Shown here piece by piece: positions 25,132 through 34,265 of a stretch of 63,545 nt of DNA. Under the pieces are notes generated by a model. That model was not told where the DNA came from, did not search any database, and was given only the letters and a program-made list of their open reading frames with translations. Position numbers and translations under genes: made by a program. Source of the stretch: Oscillospiraceae bacterium (GTDB taxonomy: Bacteria > Bacillota > Clostridia > Oscillospirales > Ruminococcaceae). The DNA is taken from contig JAFUOZ010000038.1 in assembly GCA_017481565.1 (NCBI GenBank), forward strand, positions 1-63,545, given 5' to 3'. Each line of letters opens with the position of its first letter. Position 1 is the first letter of the stretch.

Positions 25132-26331
25132 ATGGGTAAGGCTCTTATTATCGGCTGCGGCGGCGTAGCAAGCGTTGTTATTCACAAGTGCTGTCAGAAT
25201 TCAGAGGTTTTTGAGGAGATCATGATCGCTTCACGTACTAAATCAAAGTGCGACGCTCTTAAGGAAAAGCTGGACGGCGGAAAAACTATTATTCATACGG
25301 CACAGGTCGATGCTGACAAGGTAGAGGAGCTTGTTGCTCTTATGAAGGATTTCAAGCCTGATATATGCATCAATGTGGCGCTTCCTTATCAGGATCTTAC
25401 TATTATGGATGCGTGTCTCGAATGTAAGGTGGATTATGTAGATACAGCAAACTATGAGCCCCTTGATACAGCTAAGTTTGAATACAAGTGGCAGTGGGCA
25501 TACCGTGAGAAGTTTGAAAAGGCAGGTATAACCGCTCTTCTGGGTTCAGGCTTTGACCCGGGTGTAACAGGCGTTTTCTGTGCGTATGCTCAGAAGCATT
25601 ACTTTGATGAGATAAATTATATTGATATCCTTGACTGCAATGCAGGCGATCACGGATATCCCTTTGCAACAAACTTCAACCCTGAGATAAATATCCGTGA
25701 GGTAAGCGCCAAGGGCAGCTATATCGAGGACGGCAAGTGGGTAGAAACTGAGCCTATGGAGATAAAGAGGGTATATAATTTCCCTGAGGTTGGTGAAAAG
25801 GATATGTATCTGCTTCACCATGAGGAGCTGGAATCCCTTGCGCTGAACATCAACGGAATCAAGAGAATACGCTTCTTTATGACCTTCGGACAGAGCTATC
25901 TTACACATCTTAAGTGTCTTGAAAATGTAGGTATGACATCTATCGAGCCTATTGAGTATGAAGGCATGAAGATAGTTCCTCTGCAGTTTTTGAAGGCTGT
26001 TCTTCCCGATCCTGCATCACTTGGTCCCAGAACAAAGGGAAAGACCAATATCGGCTGTATCATGCAGGGTAAAAAGGACGGAAAGCCTGTAAATTATTAT
26101 GTATATAATGTATGTGTTCATGAGGAATGTTATGCTGAGGTGGGTTCTCAGGCTATTTCTTATACAACGGGTGTTCCTGCTATGATCGGTGCTATGATGG
26201 TTATGACAGGAAAGTGGAAGAAGCCGGGCGTATACAATATCGAGGAATTTGATCCCGATCCGTTTATGGAGGCTCTTAACAAGTGGGGTCTGCCCTGGAA
26301 GGAAACCTTTGAGCCTGAGCTTGTGGATTAA
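25132..26331 (+). CDS. Carboxynorspermidine synthase (saccharopine dehydrogenase family)
   Basis: A 399-residue enzyme. An N-terminal Rossmann motif GCGGVASVV (residues 8-16) binds NADPH, and the strand CINVALPYQDLTIMDACLE continues the saccharopine dehydrogenase fold. Length and the SGFDPGV phrase (near residue 142) match carboxynorspermidine/carboxyspermidine dehydrogenases, which join aspartate semialdehyde to a diamine in the alternative spermidine route. The decarboxylase partner NspC is not in the window. Single gene with a strong promoter and terminator. Confidence 0.85.
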   Translation: MGKALIIGCGGVASVVIHKCCQNSEVFEEIMIASRTKSKCDALKEKLDGGKTIIHTAQVDADKVEELVALMKDFKPDICINVALPYQDLTIMDACLECKVDYVDTANYEPLDTAKFEYKWQWAYREKFEKAGITALLGSGFDPGVTGVFCAYAQKHYFDEINYIDILDCNAGDHGYPFATNFNPEINIREVSAKGSYIEDGKWVETEPMEIKRVYNFPEVGEKDMYLLHHEELESLALNINGIKRIRFFMTFGQSYLTHLKCLENVGMTSIEPIEYEGMKIVPLQFLKAVLPDPASLGPRTKGKTNIGCIMQGKKDGKPVNYYVYNVCVHEECYAEVGSQAISYTTGVPAMIGAMMVMTGKWKKPGVYNIEEFDPDPFMEALNKWGLPWKETFEPELVD

Positions 26332-26415
26332 CAGAATGTTAAACGTGAGTTGTTATTTATGTAATCGGATTAATTGATTATACATATTAATTAATACATT
26401 GTTAATAACGTAATT

Positions 26416-26450
26416 AACGGACGGAGTTTTTATCTTCCGTCCGTTTTGTG
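26416..26450 (+). terminator. Rho-independent terminator
   Basis: AACGGACGGA / TCCGTCCGTT stem with TTTTGTG following. The palindrome also faces the convergent spoVAC gene. Confidence 0.75.
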
Positions 26451-26467
26451 TTTTAATTGTGATAAGA

Positions 26468-26908
26468 TTATCTGATGAAGAAATAATAGATTATACCGTA
26501 TATTACCGAGGCGGCTGTACCGTAAAGTATAACGGGTCCCGAGATGATGAAAATTTTTGCGCCGAGACCTGTAATATATCCTTCCGATTTGAATTCAAGG
26601 GCAGGGGAGACTACCGAATTGGCAAAGCCTGTTACGGGGACAAGTGTACCTGCTCCGCCGTGCTTGGCAAGCTTTTCGTAAAGACCTGTTCCTGTGAGTA
26701 CGGCACTTATAACGATAAGGGCGGCAGTGGTACAGGGAGCGGCTGTTTCTTCGGTCAGACCGAGGCTGATAAACATATCATGGAGAGCCTGTCCGATACA
26801 GCAGATAGCTCCGCCTATTAAAAATGCTTTTGGTATATCGATAAGGCTTTTGGATTTGGGTGATGCCTTTTTCACCATTTTTGAGTATTCTTCTTTAGAT
26901 ATGCTCAT
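26468..26908 (-). CDS. spoVAC: Stage V sporulation protein AC
   Basis: A 146-residue membrane protein with about four helices. Signature phrases of SpoVAC are present: KAFLIGGAICCIGQALHD near residue 27, TGTGLYEKLAKHGGAGTLVPVTGFANSVVSPALEFKSEG split across the centre, and GYITGLGAKIFIISGPVI. SpoVAC is part of the spore-membrane channel for dipicolinic acid. SpoVAD and SpoVAE, usually next to it, are absent here, so this is a detached copy. The length is normal and the reading frame intact. Confidence 0.9.
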   Translation of the reverse strand: MSISKEEYSKMVKKASPKSKSLIDIPKAFLIGGAICCIGQALHDMFISLGLTEETAAPCTTAALIVISAVLTGTGLYEKLAKHGGAGTLVPVTGFANSVVSPALEFKSEGYITGLGAKIFIISGPVILYGTAASVIYGIIYYFFIR

Positions 26909-26981
26909 AATAAATACACTTCCTTTTTTATTATTTTTTCATGTATGGATAAAAATATACTGTCAATGAGAGGAAAAATTT

Positions 26982-27464
26982 ATGCTTAAGAATATATTAT
27001 CAGGTGAGGACTGTGCGAAATGCAGGATATGCTGTGTATTTGACAGATATGATCTCTGGGAGACGCCTACTGTACCCGATGAGATGATGAGATCATTATC
27101 GGAGCTTGATCCGTCGCTGGAGTTTATTTCGAGAGGTGACAGCTGGCTTTTCCGCATGAACGAGTCTGCGGACGGATTATATTATTGTCCGATGCTTACG
27201 GAAACAGGCTGTAAGCTTGGGGACAGCAAGCCTGCGGAGTGTAAGATGTGGCCTTATCGTCCGATGAATTTCAGGGGGAGGTTGGTTATTGCCATTGCGT
27301 CGATATGTCCTACCATGTATAAGAAATCGCTTGAAAGGCTTACTATGGAGCTTGATAACGGCCTTGCTGATATGATTTTTGAAGAGGCAAGGAAAAATCC
27401 CGATATAATCAAGGATTATCAGGAGGGATATCCGATTTTGAAAATAGGGGATATCATCGAATAA
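26982..27464 (+). CDS. YkgJ-type cysteine cluster protein
   Basis: A 160-residue protein containing CAKCRICCVF near residue 11 and CPMLTETGC...CKMWPYRP between residues 67 and 92. This Cys pattern defines the YkgJ/CxxCxxCC family, thought to bind zinc or an iron-sulphur site. No biochemical role is established. It is divergent from spoVAC, with 73 bp between the start codons. Confidence 0.8.
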   Translation: MLKNILSGEDCAKCRICCVFDRYDLWETPTVPDEMMRSLSELDPSLEFISRGDSWLFRMNESADGLYYCPMLTETGCKLGDSKPAECKMWPYRPMNFRGRLVIAIASICPTMYKKSLERLTMELDNGLADMIFEEARKNPDIIKDYQEGYPILKIGDIIE

Positions 27465-27520
27465 AGGGCAGATGCTGAGCAATAACACAATACAAAAGTT
27501 TCGCTCAAGCCTTTACAAAG

Positions 27521-27677
27521 GCTTGCGGGGGTCAAGGGGGCAGCGCCCCTTGTCGCTGTCCGCAGACAGCGGCGCTCTTTGGAGCGCTATATCCCCTTTA
27601 GCACGTAAAAGATAATAGCAGTAAGCAGATAAGCTGAAAATGAAAAACAACATAAAAAGCCGCCCTTCAAGAAAAAA
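27521..27677. repeat. Repeat family III, copy A
   Basis: An 87-bp constant core (27591-27677, from ATCCCCTTTAGCACG to CCCTTCAAGAAAAAA) differs from copy B at 37939-38025 by one base. Upstream of it a hairpin CGCTGTC-CGCA-GACAGCG (27554-27571) takes the place of CGCACTC-CGCA-GAGTGCG in copy B. Copy A has an extra GCGCTC / GAGCGC stem. Confidence 0.8.
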
Positions 27678-27854
27678 CTAACAGTAAGCTTTTTATAAAA
27701 AGCTACGCAAAGCCAAACATGAAGTTGTTCATTCGGGGCGGCTTATAGCAGCAAGCAGCTGCAATAAACAGCGGAGCGTCTTTATTGCACGAGCCGATAG
27801 GCTCGCCCGTTGTAAATCTAAGGTGGCAAAATAAATGGATAGGGTTTTACTTTT

Positions 27855-27895
27855 GGCAGGTAAATCTGTTCTGTAAAGGAATGGATTTACTTGCC
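27855..27895. repeat. Long hairpin in the non-coding island
   Basis: GGCAGGTAAATC and GATTTACTTGCC pair over 12 bases with one wobble, separated by 17 bases. Downstream is TTTGATTTTT, so it may be a terminator or a structured RNA. The stretch 27465-28350 has no convincing coding frame. It holds repeat III, this hairpin, a region of several short purine-rich dyads and repeat II. Confidence 0.5.
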
Positions 27896-28059
27896 TTTGA
27901 TTTTTACTAATTCCGATAATGGTAAGTAAAAACGTAAGATTAACTTTGCAACCGTCAGTGCGAGGGGGAGAACCTCCGAGGAGAGAGAACAAAAAGCTGT
28001 CAAAAATCGACATCTCTCTCCTTCTACGGTTTCCCCTGCAATGAAGCCGTGGCTTCATT

Positions 28060-28178
28060 ATTACTTCGGCAATTAAACAGTTTGATTAACTATTTCTAAA
28101 TTACAATAATTGTCGTATCTGCGACTTTTTTGAAAAATCAAGCACCGAGCAATCAAATTATATTATTGCCGAAGTAAT
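28060..28178. mobile_element. Repeat family II, copy 2 (119-bp element, inverted)
   Basis: Same length as copy 1 and identical except for one base when compared as reverse complements. The ends ATTACTTCGGCAAT are intact. Confidence 0.85.
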
Positions 28179-28355
28179 AGCTCCCCCTTCCCTCAACCTC
28201 TCTCTGTCGATTTTTAATTCCGCTTATTGTATGCCTCGGATTGTGGGACTTGGGCGGTTTATAACGGTTTTTCTTTGTTTGGATTACTCGCTCCGCTCGT
28301 TTTTTGTTTTCGTGTCCGATTTTTAGTACTGTCCGATATATTACTCTCAAAATGC

Positions 28356-28383
28356 TTGACAAATCCGGCGTGAGTGGTATAAT
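28356..28383 (+). promoter_or_regulatory. Consensus promoter embedded in a coding linker (LDKSGVSGIM)
   Basis: TTGACA at 28356-28361, 16-bp spacer, TATAAT at 28378-28383. The same bases read in the frame of the following gene as LDKSGVSGIM. The same overlap occurs at 33990 and 34856. Confidence 0.65.
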
Positions 28384-28405
28384 GGAGGCAATGATAAGCA
28401 GGGAG

Positions 28406-28660
28406 ATGATTTTTATTATAGGTTTTGATGAAGCTAAAAAGAGAATACTTGATAACAGACCTAATACAAGGATTGTTGAGTCTATTGAATATGATGATAT
28501 TTATGCATTTGCACTTATGGATAACTCTGCTGACGAAAATGATTATGTAATTTGCGGATACGATGTTATTGATAAAGTCACAGGCAGAATTTACGCAATG
28601 TCTTCTGTACAAATCGTTTTCCGTGAGGGCGGTAAAAAAATTGACTTCAATAAAGAATAA
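28406..28660 (+). CDS. Small hypothetical protein, possible detached toxin-tip or immunity module
   Basis: An 84-residue protein from the ATG at 28406 behind CAGGGAG (28391 is an alternative start). The open frame continues upstream through the linker LDKSGVSGIM, which also precedes the two JAMM-type cassettes at 34-35 kb. The protein (starting MIFIIGFDEAKKR, ending KKIDFNKE) has an alternating alpha/beta pattern and matches no family I can name. A terminator follows; no partner gene lies downstream. By linker homology it is probably a module that has been cut off from a larger polymorphic protein. Confidence 0.5.
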   Translation: MIFIIGFDEAKKRILDNRPNTRIVESIEYDDIYAFALMDNSADENDYVICGYDVIDKVTGRIYAMSSVQIVFREGGKKIDFNKE

Positions 28661-28665
28661 CAGAT

Positions 28666-28698
28666 AAAAGCACTCATCTATTAAAATGGGTGCTTTTT
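28666..28698 (+). terminator. Rho-independent terminator
   Basis: AAAAGCACTCAT / ATGGGTGCTTTTT hairpin with 8-base loop. Confidence 0.8.
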
Positions 28699-28869
28699 GT
28701 TTTATTAATAACAAAATAAATCACTTTACTGTAAAATGTTTGGGTAGATATAATGATTTTTTTTGCTTTTAATTAAATATGCTTGATTTTTACTGCATTT
28801 TCTGATATAATAAGCTTTGCGTAACCAAATTGTTACCGAATGTTGATTTTTAATAATAGGAGTGTTTTG

Positions 28870-30648
28870 ATGAACGGCAATGACCGTATCGGCGGTTCTG
28901 TGCCTGATGGTATAAAGAAAAAGAATGCAAAGGGAGCAAAACGCAGTGCTGCGGTTTTTATGACAAAGCTTGGCGCTCATGCGGTGCATATCTCAGAGCA
29001 TCTTATACGCAGAACAGGACTTGCCGTAAAGCATACAGTAAAGCTTTTCAAGCCTGCTCATGATGAGCTTTTAAAGGCGGGACGGGCAGCTGAAAAGAAT
29101 ACGGGTGTGCAGAATGTGACGGAAAATACTAAAGATAAAAAAATTGCTGATACGTCGGAAAAGGCTAAGGGAAAAACGGCTGCAGCTGTGTTCAATATAG
29201 CTTTCCCATTACTTTCAATAGCTTTTCTTGTGTATACGGTGTACAGTACATATACACATGATTATGCGGTGGCGGTGGAGCTTGACGGAAATGAAATAGG
29301 CACGGTGGCTTCGGAGAACGTTTACAGCAATGCTCACAGAGAGCTTGCGAAAATTATGGACGTATATGATACACAGGGGGACTGCTTTCAGACAGCACGG
29401 CTTACCTTAAAGCGTATATCCTCAAATGACAAGGTCATGGACGAGGCACTTATGGCGGACAGTCTGAAAAGCTATGTGGCTTCTGTATATCCCGTTTATG
29501 AAGAGCCTGTTGAGGAAGAGCTTTACTATATCCCTGAGGAAGGCGAGCTTGACGAAAATATCGTAAGTGCATATATGGTACGTGCGGACAGTCAGATAGT
29601 GGGCTTTGTATATGAATACGATCAGATAGAGGCTGCTCTTGAAGAACTGAAAAAGCCTTGTCTTGCCATTGAGGGTGTAACGGAGGAGAATATCTCCTTT
29701 GACAAGAACATTACCTTTGAATTTCAGCGTGAGATACATAAAATGGCTGTTGTGGATCAGCAGGCTATTATCAATATTATTATGGGTAATGAACGTGAAG
29801 CTGAATATTATGAGGTGGCTCCCGGAGATAATCTGTGGGCAATAGCAGATGCGCATGGAATGACAGTTGAGGAAATTGAAAAATGCGTTGCCACATACAA
29901 CGGAAAAATGGTCTCTGTCGGTGACAACATCATGATCGGTACTATCATCGAGCTGCAGAGTCTTGCGCCTTTCCTTACTGTTGAATACAGTCATGAAAAG
30001 GAATTTGAACGTGAGATAGAGTTTGAAACGGTTGAAAAGGAGGATCCTGAGCTGTTTATCGGAGAAAAGGTAGTCGACAGCGAGGGTGAATACGGTACTG
30101 AAATGGTTACTGCCGATGTTACCTATCAGGTAGTGAGAAACGAGGACGGTACATTAAGCGGCAAGGCGGTAAGACGAAAGATAAAGGGCAAGGAGATCAT
30201 TTCTCAGCCTAAGGCAAGGGTAATAAGGATAGGTACCAAGGAGCCTGATTATGCTTACGGTACTTATGCAGGCTCGGGTGAATATTTCTGGCCCGTGGAC
30301 GGCGGATATATATCCTCACATTACGGCGGTGACAGAAATCATAAGGGTCTTGACATTGCAGCACCTTACGGTACGCCTATCTTTGCTTGTGCGGCAGGTA
30401 CTGTTACCGATGTGGGCTCAGGCTGGAACGGCGGTTACGGAAACTGTGTCGTTATTCAGAATGACGACGGAAATATTACTCTGTATGCGCATCAGTCACA
30501 GACCTCCTGTGAGGTCGGCGACGTTGTTGAAGCGGGACAGCTTATCGGATATGTGGGAAGTACGGGCGATTCTACGGGAAATCATCTTCATCTTGAGGTA
30601 CGCTCTAACGGTCTTTATCTTGATCCCGAAAAGTTTGTGGCGCAGTAA
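28870..30648 (+). CDS. Membrane-anchored LysM/G5/M23 cell-wall metallopeptidase
   Basis: A 592-residue protein. The start at 28870 is chosen for its GGAG site; 28840 is an upstream ATG without one. An N-terminal cytoplasmic part (about 90 residues) precedes one membrane helix (AAAVFNIAFPLLSIAFLVYTVY), then an extended alpha/beta region, a LysM domain (near 315-360, with APGDNLWAIADAHGMTVEEI), a G5-like domain (near 375-460) and a LytM/M23 peptidase at the end (near 475-592). The M23 zinc site is complete: HKGLD and HLHLEV. It should cut peptide cross-links of peptidoglycan while tethered to the membrane. Single-gene unit. Confidence 0.92.
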   Translation: MNGNDRIGGSVPDGIKKKNAKGAKRSAAVFMTKLGAHAVHISEHLIRRTGLAVKHTVKLFKPAHDELLKAGRAAEKNTGVQNVTENTKDKKIADTSEKAKGKTAAAVFNIAFPLLSIAFLVYTVYSTYTHDYAVAVELDGNEIGTVASENVYSNAHRELAKIMDVYDTQGDCFQTARLTLKRISSNDKVMDEALMADSLKSYVASVYPVYEEPVEEELYYIPEEGELDENIVSAYMVRADSQIVGFVYEYDQIEAALEELKKPCLAIEGVTEENISFDKNITFEFQREIHKMAVVDQQAIINIIMGNEREAEYYEVAPGDNLWAIADAHGMTVEEIEKCVATYNGKMVSVGDNIMIGTIIELQSLAPFLTVEYSHEKEFEREIEFETVEKEDPELFIGEKVVDSEGEYGTEMVTADVTYQVVRNEDGTLSGKAVRRKIKGKEIISQPKARVIRIGTKEPDYAYGTYAGSGEYFWPVDGGYISSHYGGDRNHKGLDIAAPYGTPIFACAAGTVTDVGSGWNGGYGNCVVIQNDDGNITLYAHQSQTSCEVGDVVEAGQLIGYVGSTGDSTGNHLHLEVRSNGLYLDPEKFVAQ

Positions 30649-30672
30649 ACCTATATATTGTTATATATGACA

Positions 30673-30711
30673 ACGGACTGTATCTTTTATGATACAGTCC
30701 GTGATTTTTTA
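30673..30711. terminator. Terminator between M23 peptidase and ABC permease genes
   Basis: ACGGACTGTATC / GATACAGTCCGT perfect 12-bp stem, followed by TTTTTT on the plus strand. Confidence 0.85.
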
Positions 30712-32988
30712 TTCTACGCTTCTTATTCTGTCGGTGAGGCTTTGTTTTTTCATTCCGCTTAAGGATATGTACGCTGTGACAAAGGCTATTATAAATGTAA
30801 CAGCCGAGGCGATAAGCACTGATATAAGCGGTTGGGTATAGGATATCAGATCCCCATAATCTCCCTGCAGTTCAAATATATTCAGTATCTGTTTTGTACC
30901 GAATACGATCATAATACATAAAATCATGGAATCTATTCCTGAAGTAAGCGCATACTGCGCACATTCCACTGCTGTCATTGCGTAAAGCTGGCGGTCTGTC
31001 ATTCCTGTACACTGCATTGCGGCAAGCTCGCCCTGACGGTTGAGTATTCCCGTTGAAATGATATTTATCATATTTACTGTTGCAACAAGGGAAACTATGG
31101 CGATTATAAATCCGCTGATTATTTTTATTAAAGAAACAACAGAATCTATCTTGGTTATAAAAATAAAGAGATCCGTCAGCTCGGTATATTCCGAAATGGT
31201 TTCGTTGTTCTGTAAAAACTCCAGTGCTTCATGATATTTGTGCGGCTCTGTAAGGTTGAACATGATGCTGTAGTTGTTATCATAGGGTCCGTAATTATTA
31301 TTTACATTATATTGGGATATGGGAGCTATCAGGAATATAAGGGGAGATGAATCCTCATAATTATAGAGAACCTCAAGATAGGTATTTTCGGTACTTACTG
31401 TTGTATATACAGGATAGCTGTAAAGCTTTTTACACATTCTTCGATAGCGTTTTCCGTGTATCTCCTCGGGAAACTCATAGCATTTTTCCTGCTCTTCGGG
31501 TGAAAGTGCTTTATATTGATTTTCCGAAAGAAATTCAGGCTGATATATATGCAGCGGAATATCATTTAGCTTTACAATCTCCTGCGCATATTTGTGAGTG
31601 TCATATTGGTCGGCGTTATGGATAAGCAGATATTTTCCTGAAGCGGAAAGCTCCTCGTATGAAATGGGAGGAGCACCGTTGAAAAGATTATTGTAGCTTT
31701 CCTCGTTATGATATTCTATATCCACATACTCGGAATACAGCTCTTTTCCTTCGGTATAGTATGAACCCATGTTGGTCGTGCTTGTTGCTATATCTTTGAA
31801 ATATCCGCTTGATTCTAATATTTCAACACATTCGGCAAATTTTGGAGTTGAATAAAATGTTGAGTTGTTAAGCATAAATTCATATCTTGCACCGACATCA
31901 TGAAGTATTGTATCTACTGTATCCTGAAGCTTTTCGGCAATATATGAAAAGGAAGAAAACAGAACTATTGACAGAGTGAGGGACAATGTGGTGATGATAA
32001 ATCTCATGGGCTCACGGTTGGTGTTTCTTGATGCAAGCTTGCCCTTCCAGCCGAAAATAAATCCAAGAAGAGTATGGCGGCGTACCTTTTTGACGGTCTT
32101 TTTACGTCTTGTAATAGCTGATACAGGGTCCGTTTTTATTATTCTCATTCCTGTTCCGTAGGCGGAAAGAAGTACCCATACAAGACCTGTTACTGCCGAT
32201 ATAAGCAGAAACAGAGGGTCTGCATCAAAGCTGAAAAGCTGTTCCGCTTTTTCGGGGGAAATGAAAATATCGGTAAGTCCGCTGTTCATTATCATTCTGT
32301 ATGCGCCGTAGGAAACTGCTGTTCCTATAAGTATTCCTGCGGGAATACCTACTGCCGAAAGCATAAGTCCTTCCTTGGCGATAACGGCTGATATCTGGCT
32401 TGTTGTCGCTCCTATTGAACGGAGAACACCGAACCAGCGTTCACGTTCCGCTGAGGATATCTCAAAGGCGGTGTCTATAACAAGGCGCAGCATCATGATT
32501 ATAAATAGCAGGAATATATAAAATACAGCAAAGGTTTTTGCCATATTTGCGTGTGCAGTTACGCCTACCATATCAAGATCCATAAGTGTCTGATTAAACT
32601 CAAAGAATATGCCTGCATCATAGTAGGATATATTCAGTCCTGCGTTTTTAAAGGCGTTTTCAAGTATGTCCTTATCCTTATATACGTCCTCTTCAAGCAT
32701 TATTTGTGCCTGATAGCGCCGGTTTTCCGTGTCCTTTACAAGAGTACAGCTTGCTATGCCCTCTGATTCAGCCATAAGTCTGCACTGTTCCTCTGTAACG
32801 GAATACACAAGGCAGTGATAGGGGGTTTTATCATAGGTATATGCACGCAGGCAGGTGGTATAGGTGGAAAACATATTGAAAAACATGGTCATCAGGGTGA
32901 GTGCTGTCGCTATGCTGCAGATAGTCAGTATGGAATGTCTTTTTCTTGTGAATACATATCTTTTTGCAAGAAAGCCTGAAAAATTCAT
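30709..32988 (-). CDS. ABC transporter permease, FtsX/MacB-like, 8 predicted helices
   Basis: A 759-residue membrane protein. The start at 32988 is preferred because GGAGG lies 7 bp upstream; the longer frame overlaps the ATPase gene. One helix at the N-terminus, three after residue 150, one before a large extracytoplasmic region (about residues 370-620) and three at the C-terminus fit a duplicated FtsX-domain permease. The DEAR-like phrase SSAERERWFGVLRSIGA and the second RQGELAAMQCTG are the coupling loops seen in these exporters. It follows its ATPase by 14 bp. Substrate is unknown; peptide or lipid extrusion is typical. Confidence 0.85.
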   Translation of the reverse strand: MNFSGFLAKRYVFTRKRHSILTICSIATALTLMTMFFNMFSTYTTCLRAYTYDKTPYHCLVYSVTEEQCRLMAESEGIASCTLVKDTENRRYQAQIMLEEDVYKDKDILENAFKNAGLNISYYDAGIFFEFNQTLMDLDMVGVTAHANMAKTFAVFYIFLLFIIMMLRLVIDTAFEISSAERERWFGVLRSIGATTSQISAVIAKEGLMLSAVGIPAGILIGTAVSYGAYRMIMNSGLTDIFISPEKAEQLFSFDADPLFLLISAVTGLVWVLLSAYGTGMRIIKTDPVSAITRRKKTVKKVRRHTLLGFIFGWKGKLASRNTNREPMRFIITTLSLTLSIVLFSSFSYIAEKLQDTVDTILHDVGARYEFMLNNSTFYSTPKFAECVEILESSGYFKDIATSTTNMGSYYTEGKELYSEYVDIEYHNEESYNNLFNGAPPISYEELSASGKYLLIHNADQYDTHKYAQEIVKLNDIPLHIYQPEFLSENQYKALSPEEQEKCYEFPEEIHGKRYRRMCKKLYSYPVYTTVSTENTYLEVLYNYEDSSPLIFLIAPISQYNVNNNYGPYDNNYSIMFNLTEPHKYHEALEFLQNNETISEYTELTDLFIFITKIDSVVSLIKIISGFIIAIVSLVATVNMINIISTGILNRQGELAAMQCTGMTDRQLYAMTAVECAQYALTSGIDSMILCIMIVFGTKQILNIFELQGDYGDLISYTQPLISVLIASAVTFIIAFVTAYISLSGMKKQSLTDRIRSVE

Positions 32989-33002
32989 ATTGTGCCTCCG
33001 TT

Positions 33003-33686
33003 TCAACGTCCTGTAAGCTTATCGCTTACTATTTTTCCGTCGCTGAGGGTGATTATCCTGTCACATTGGAGAGCAATGTTTTCATCGTGGGTAATGATTA
33101 TCATCGTGCGGTTAAGCTCACGGTTTGTTCTGCGCATAAGCTCCATTATTTCCATACTGTTGCGGCTGTCTAAGTTGCCTGTTGGCTCGTCTGCAAGGAT
33201 AATTCCCGGAGAGGTGAAGAGCGCACGTCCGATAGATACTCTCTGCTGCTGACCGCCTGAAAGCTGTGAGGGCAGATGATGACGGCGTTCCTTAAGGTCA
33301 AGTATGGTGAGAAGCTCATCAAGCTGTTTCGGGTCCGGCTTTCTTCCGTCCATTATCATAGGAAGGGTGATATTTTCCTCTGCATTCAGCACGGGGATAA
33401 GGTTATAGAACTGATAGATAAGTCCTACCTGACGGCGACGGAATATTGCAAGATTATGATCGTTCTGAGCGTATACGTCCTGACCGTCAAGAAATACCTT
33501 CCCTGAGGTGGGGCGGTCAACTCCGCCGAGAACGTGCAGAAGGGTGGATTTTCCCGAGCCTGATGGTCCTATAACGGCGGTCATCTGTCCTTTGGGGACT
33601 GTAAAGGATACGTTATCAAGTGCTTTTACCTCGTTTTCGCCTTTTCCGTAGGTCTTGCACAGATTTTCGGTTTTCAGCAATTCCAT
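33003..33686 (-). CDS. ABC transporter ATPase, MacB/LolD-like
   Basis: A 227-residue ATP-binding subunit. Walker A GPSGSGKST is at about residues 41-49, signature LSGGQQQRV near 142 and Walker B ILADEPTGNLDS near 162. The start at 33686 follows AAGGAGACT. It belongs with the downstream permease; ATP hydrolysis drives a mechanical export cycle in this class. No regulator is adjacent. Confidence 0.92.
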   Translation of the reverse strand: MELLKTENLCKTYGKGENEVKALDNVSFTVPKGQMTAVIGPSGSGKSTLLHVLGGVDRPTSGKVFLDGQDVYAQNDHNLAIFRRRQVGLIYQFYNLIPVLNAEENITLPMIMDGRKPDPKQLDELLTILDLKERRHHLPSQLSGGQQQRVSIGRALFTSPGIILADEPTGNLDSRNSMEIMELMRRTNRELNRTMIIITHDENIALQCDRIITLSDGKIVSDKLTGR

Positions 33687-33924
33687 TTTCAAAGTCTCCT
33701 TAAGCTTTAGTATAAATATATTATATCATATATTTATCACTCTTTCGTTACATCTGAATTACAAATATGTCACTTTGGGGAAATATTGCACCTGTTTACT
33801 GCGGTATTTCGGTTGAAATAATGACTGAGATTAAATTTGTGATGATAACATGGAAAACACAAATCTTTTTTGATTATGAAATGTGTGCTTTACAGGCTTT
33901 TGAAAAGCAGGTCAGACTTGAAGT

Positions 33925-34265
33925 GCGGTTTAAGCATTATCATGACAGAAAACAGGGTGTTTTACCACTTCGAAAGGTGGAAATGGTCTTGACAAATCGG
34001 GTGGTAGTGGTATAATGGGATCAGGGAGTGAGAAAATGTTTATTTCCGCTATTGATTTTCCTATTGAGCAAAAGCATACAGGTAAAGGCAATCCAAATGC
34101 AATTCTTATATTTGATGTAGAGCTTAATTCACGTCAATTAAGTCTGCTGAAATCATTGCCTGAATATGACAGCAGAGTAATAGTCCCGAAAGAAACGGTT
34201 AATATGGCTGATTTGTCTGCGCTTACTGCAAAAACAGGTGATGAATTTGCTATGTTTACTAAGGG
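33925..34265 (+). repeat. Direct repeat, cassette copy 1 (341 bp)
   Basis: These 341 bp are almost identical to 34792-35132 and cover the promoter-like linker and the first half of the JAMM-type gene. Identity stops abruptly after AAGGG, inside the gene. Confidence 0.9.
33990..34017 (+). promoter_or_regulatory. Consensus promoter embedded in linker LDKSGGSGIM, cassette 1
   Basis: TTGACA at 33990-33995, 16-bp spacer, TATAAT at 34012-34017. In the gene's frame these bases read LDKSGGSGIM and are open back to a TGA near 33944. The first ATG of the frame (34015) overlaps the -10 box, so translation from this promoter must begin at 34036. Confidence 0.65.

Noticed and set aside
33767..34015. Plus-strand 82-codon frame upstream of cassette 1
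   Set aside because: No ribosome site, unlikely composition at its end, and most of it lies in the duplicated non-coding or linker DNA read in another frame.
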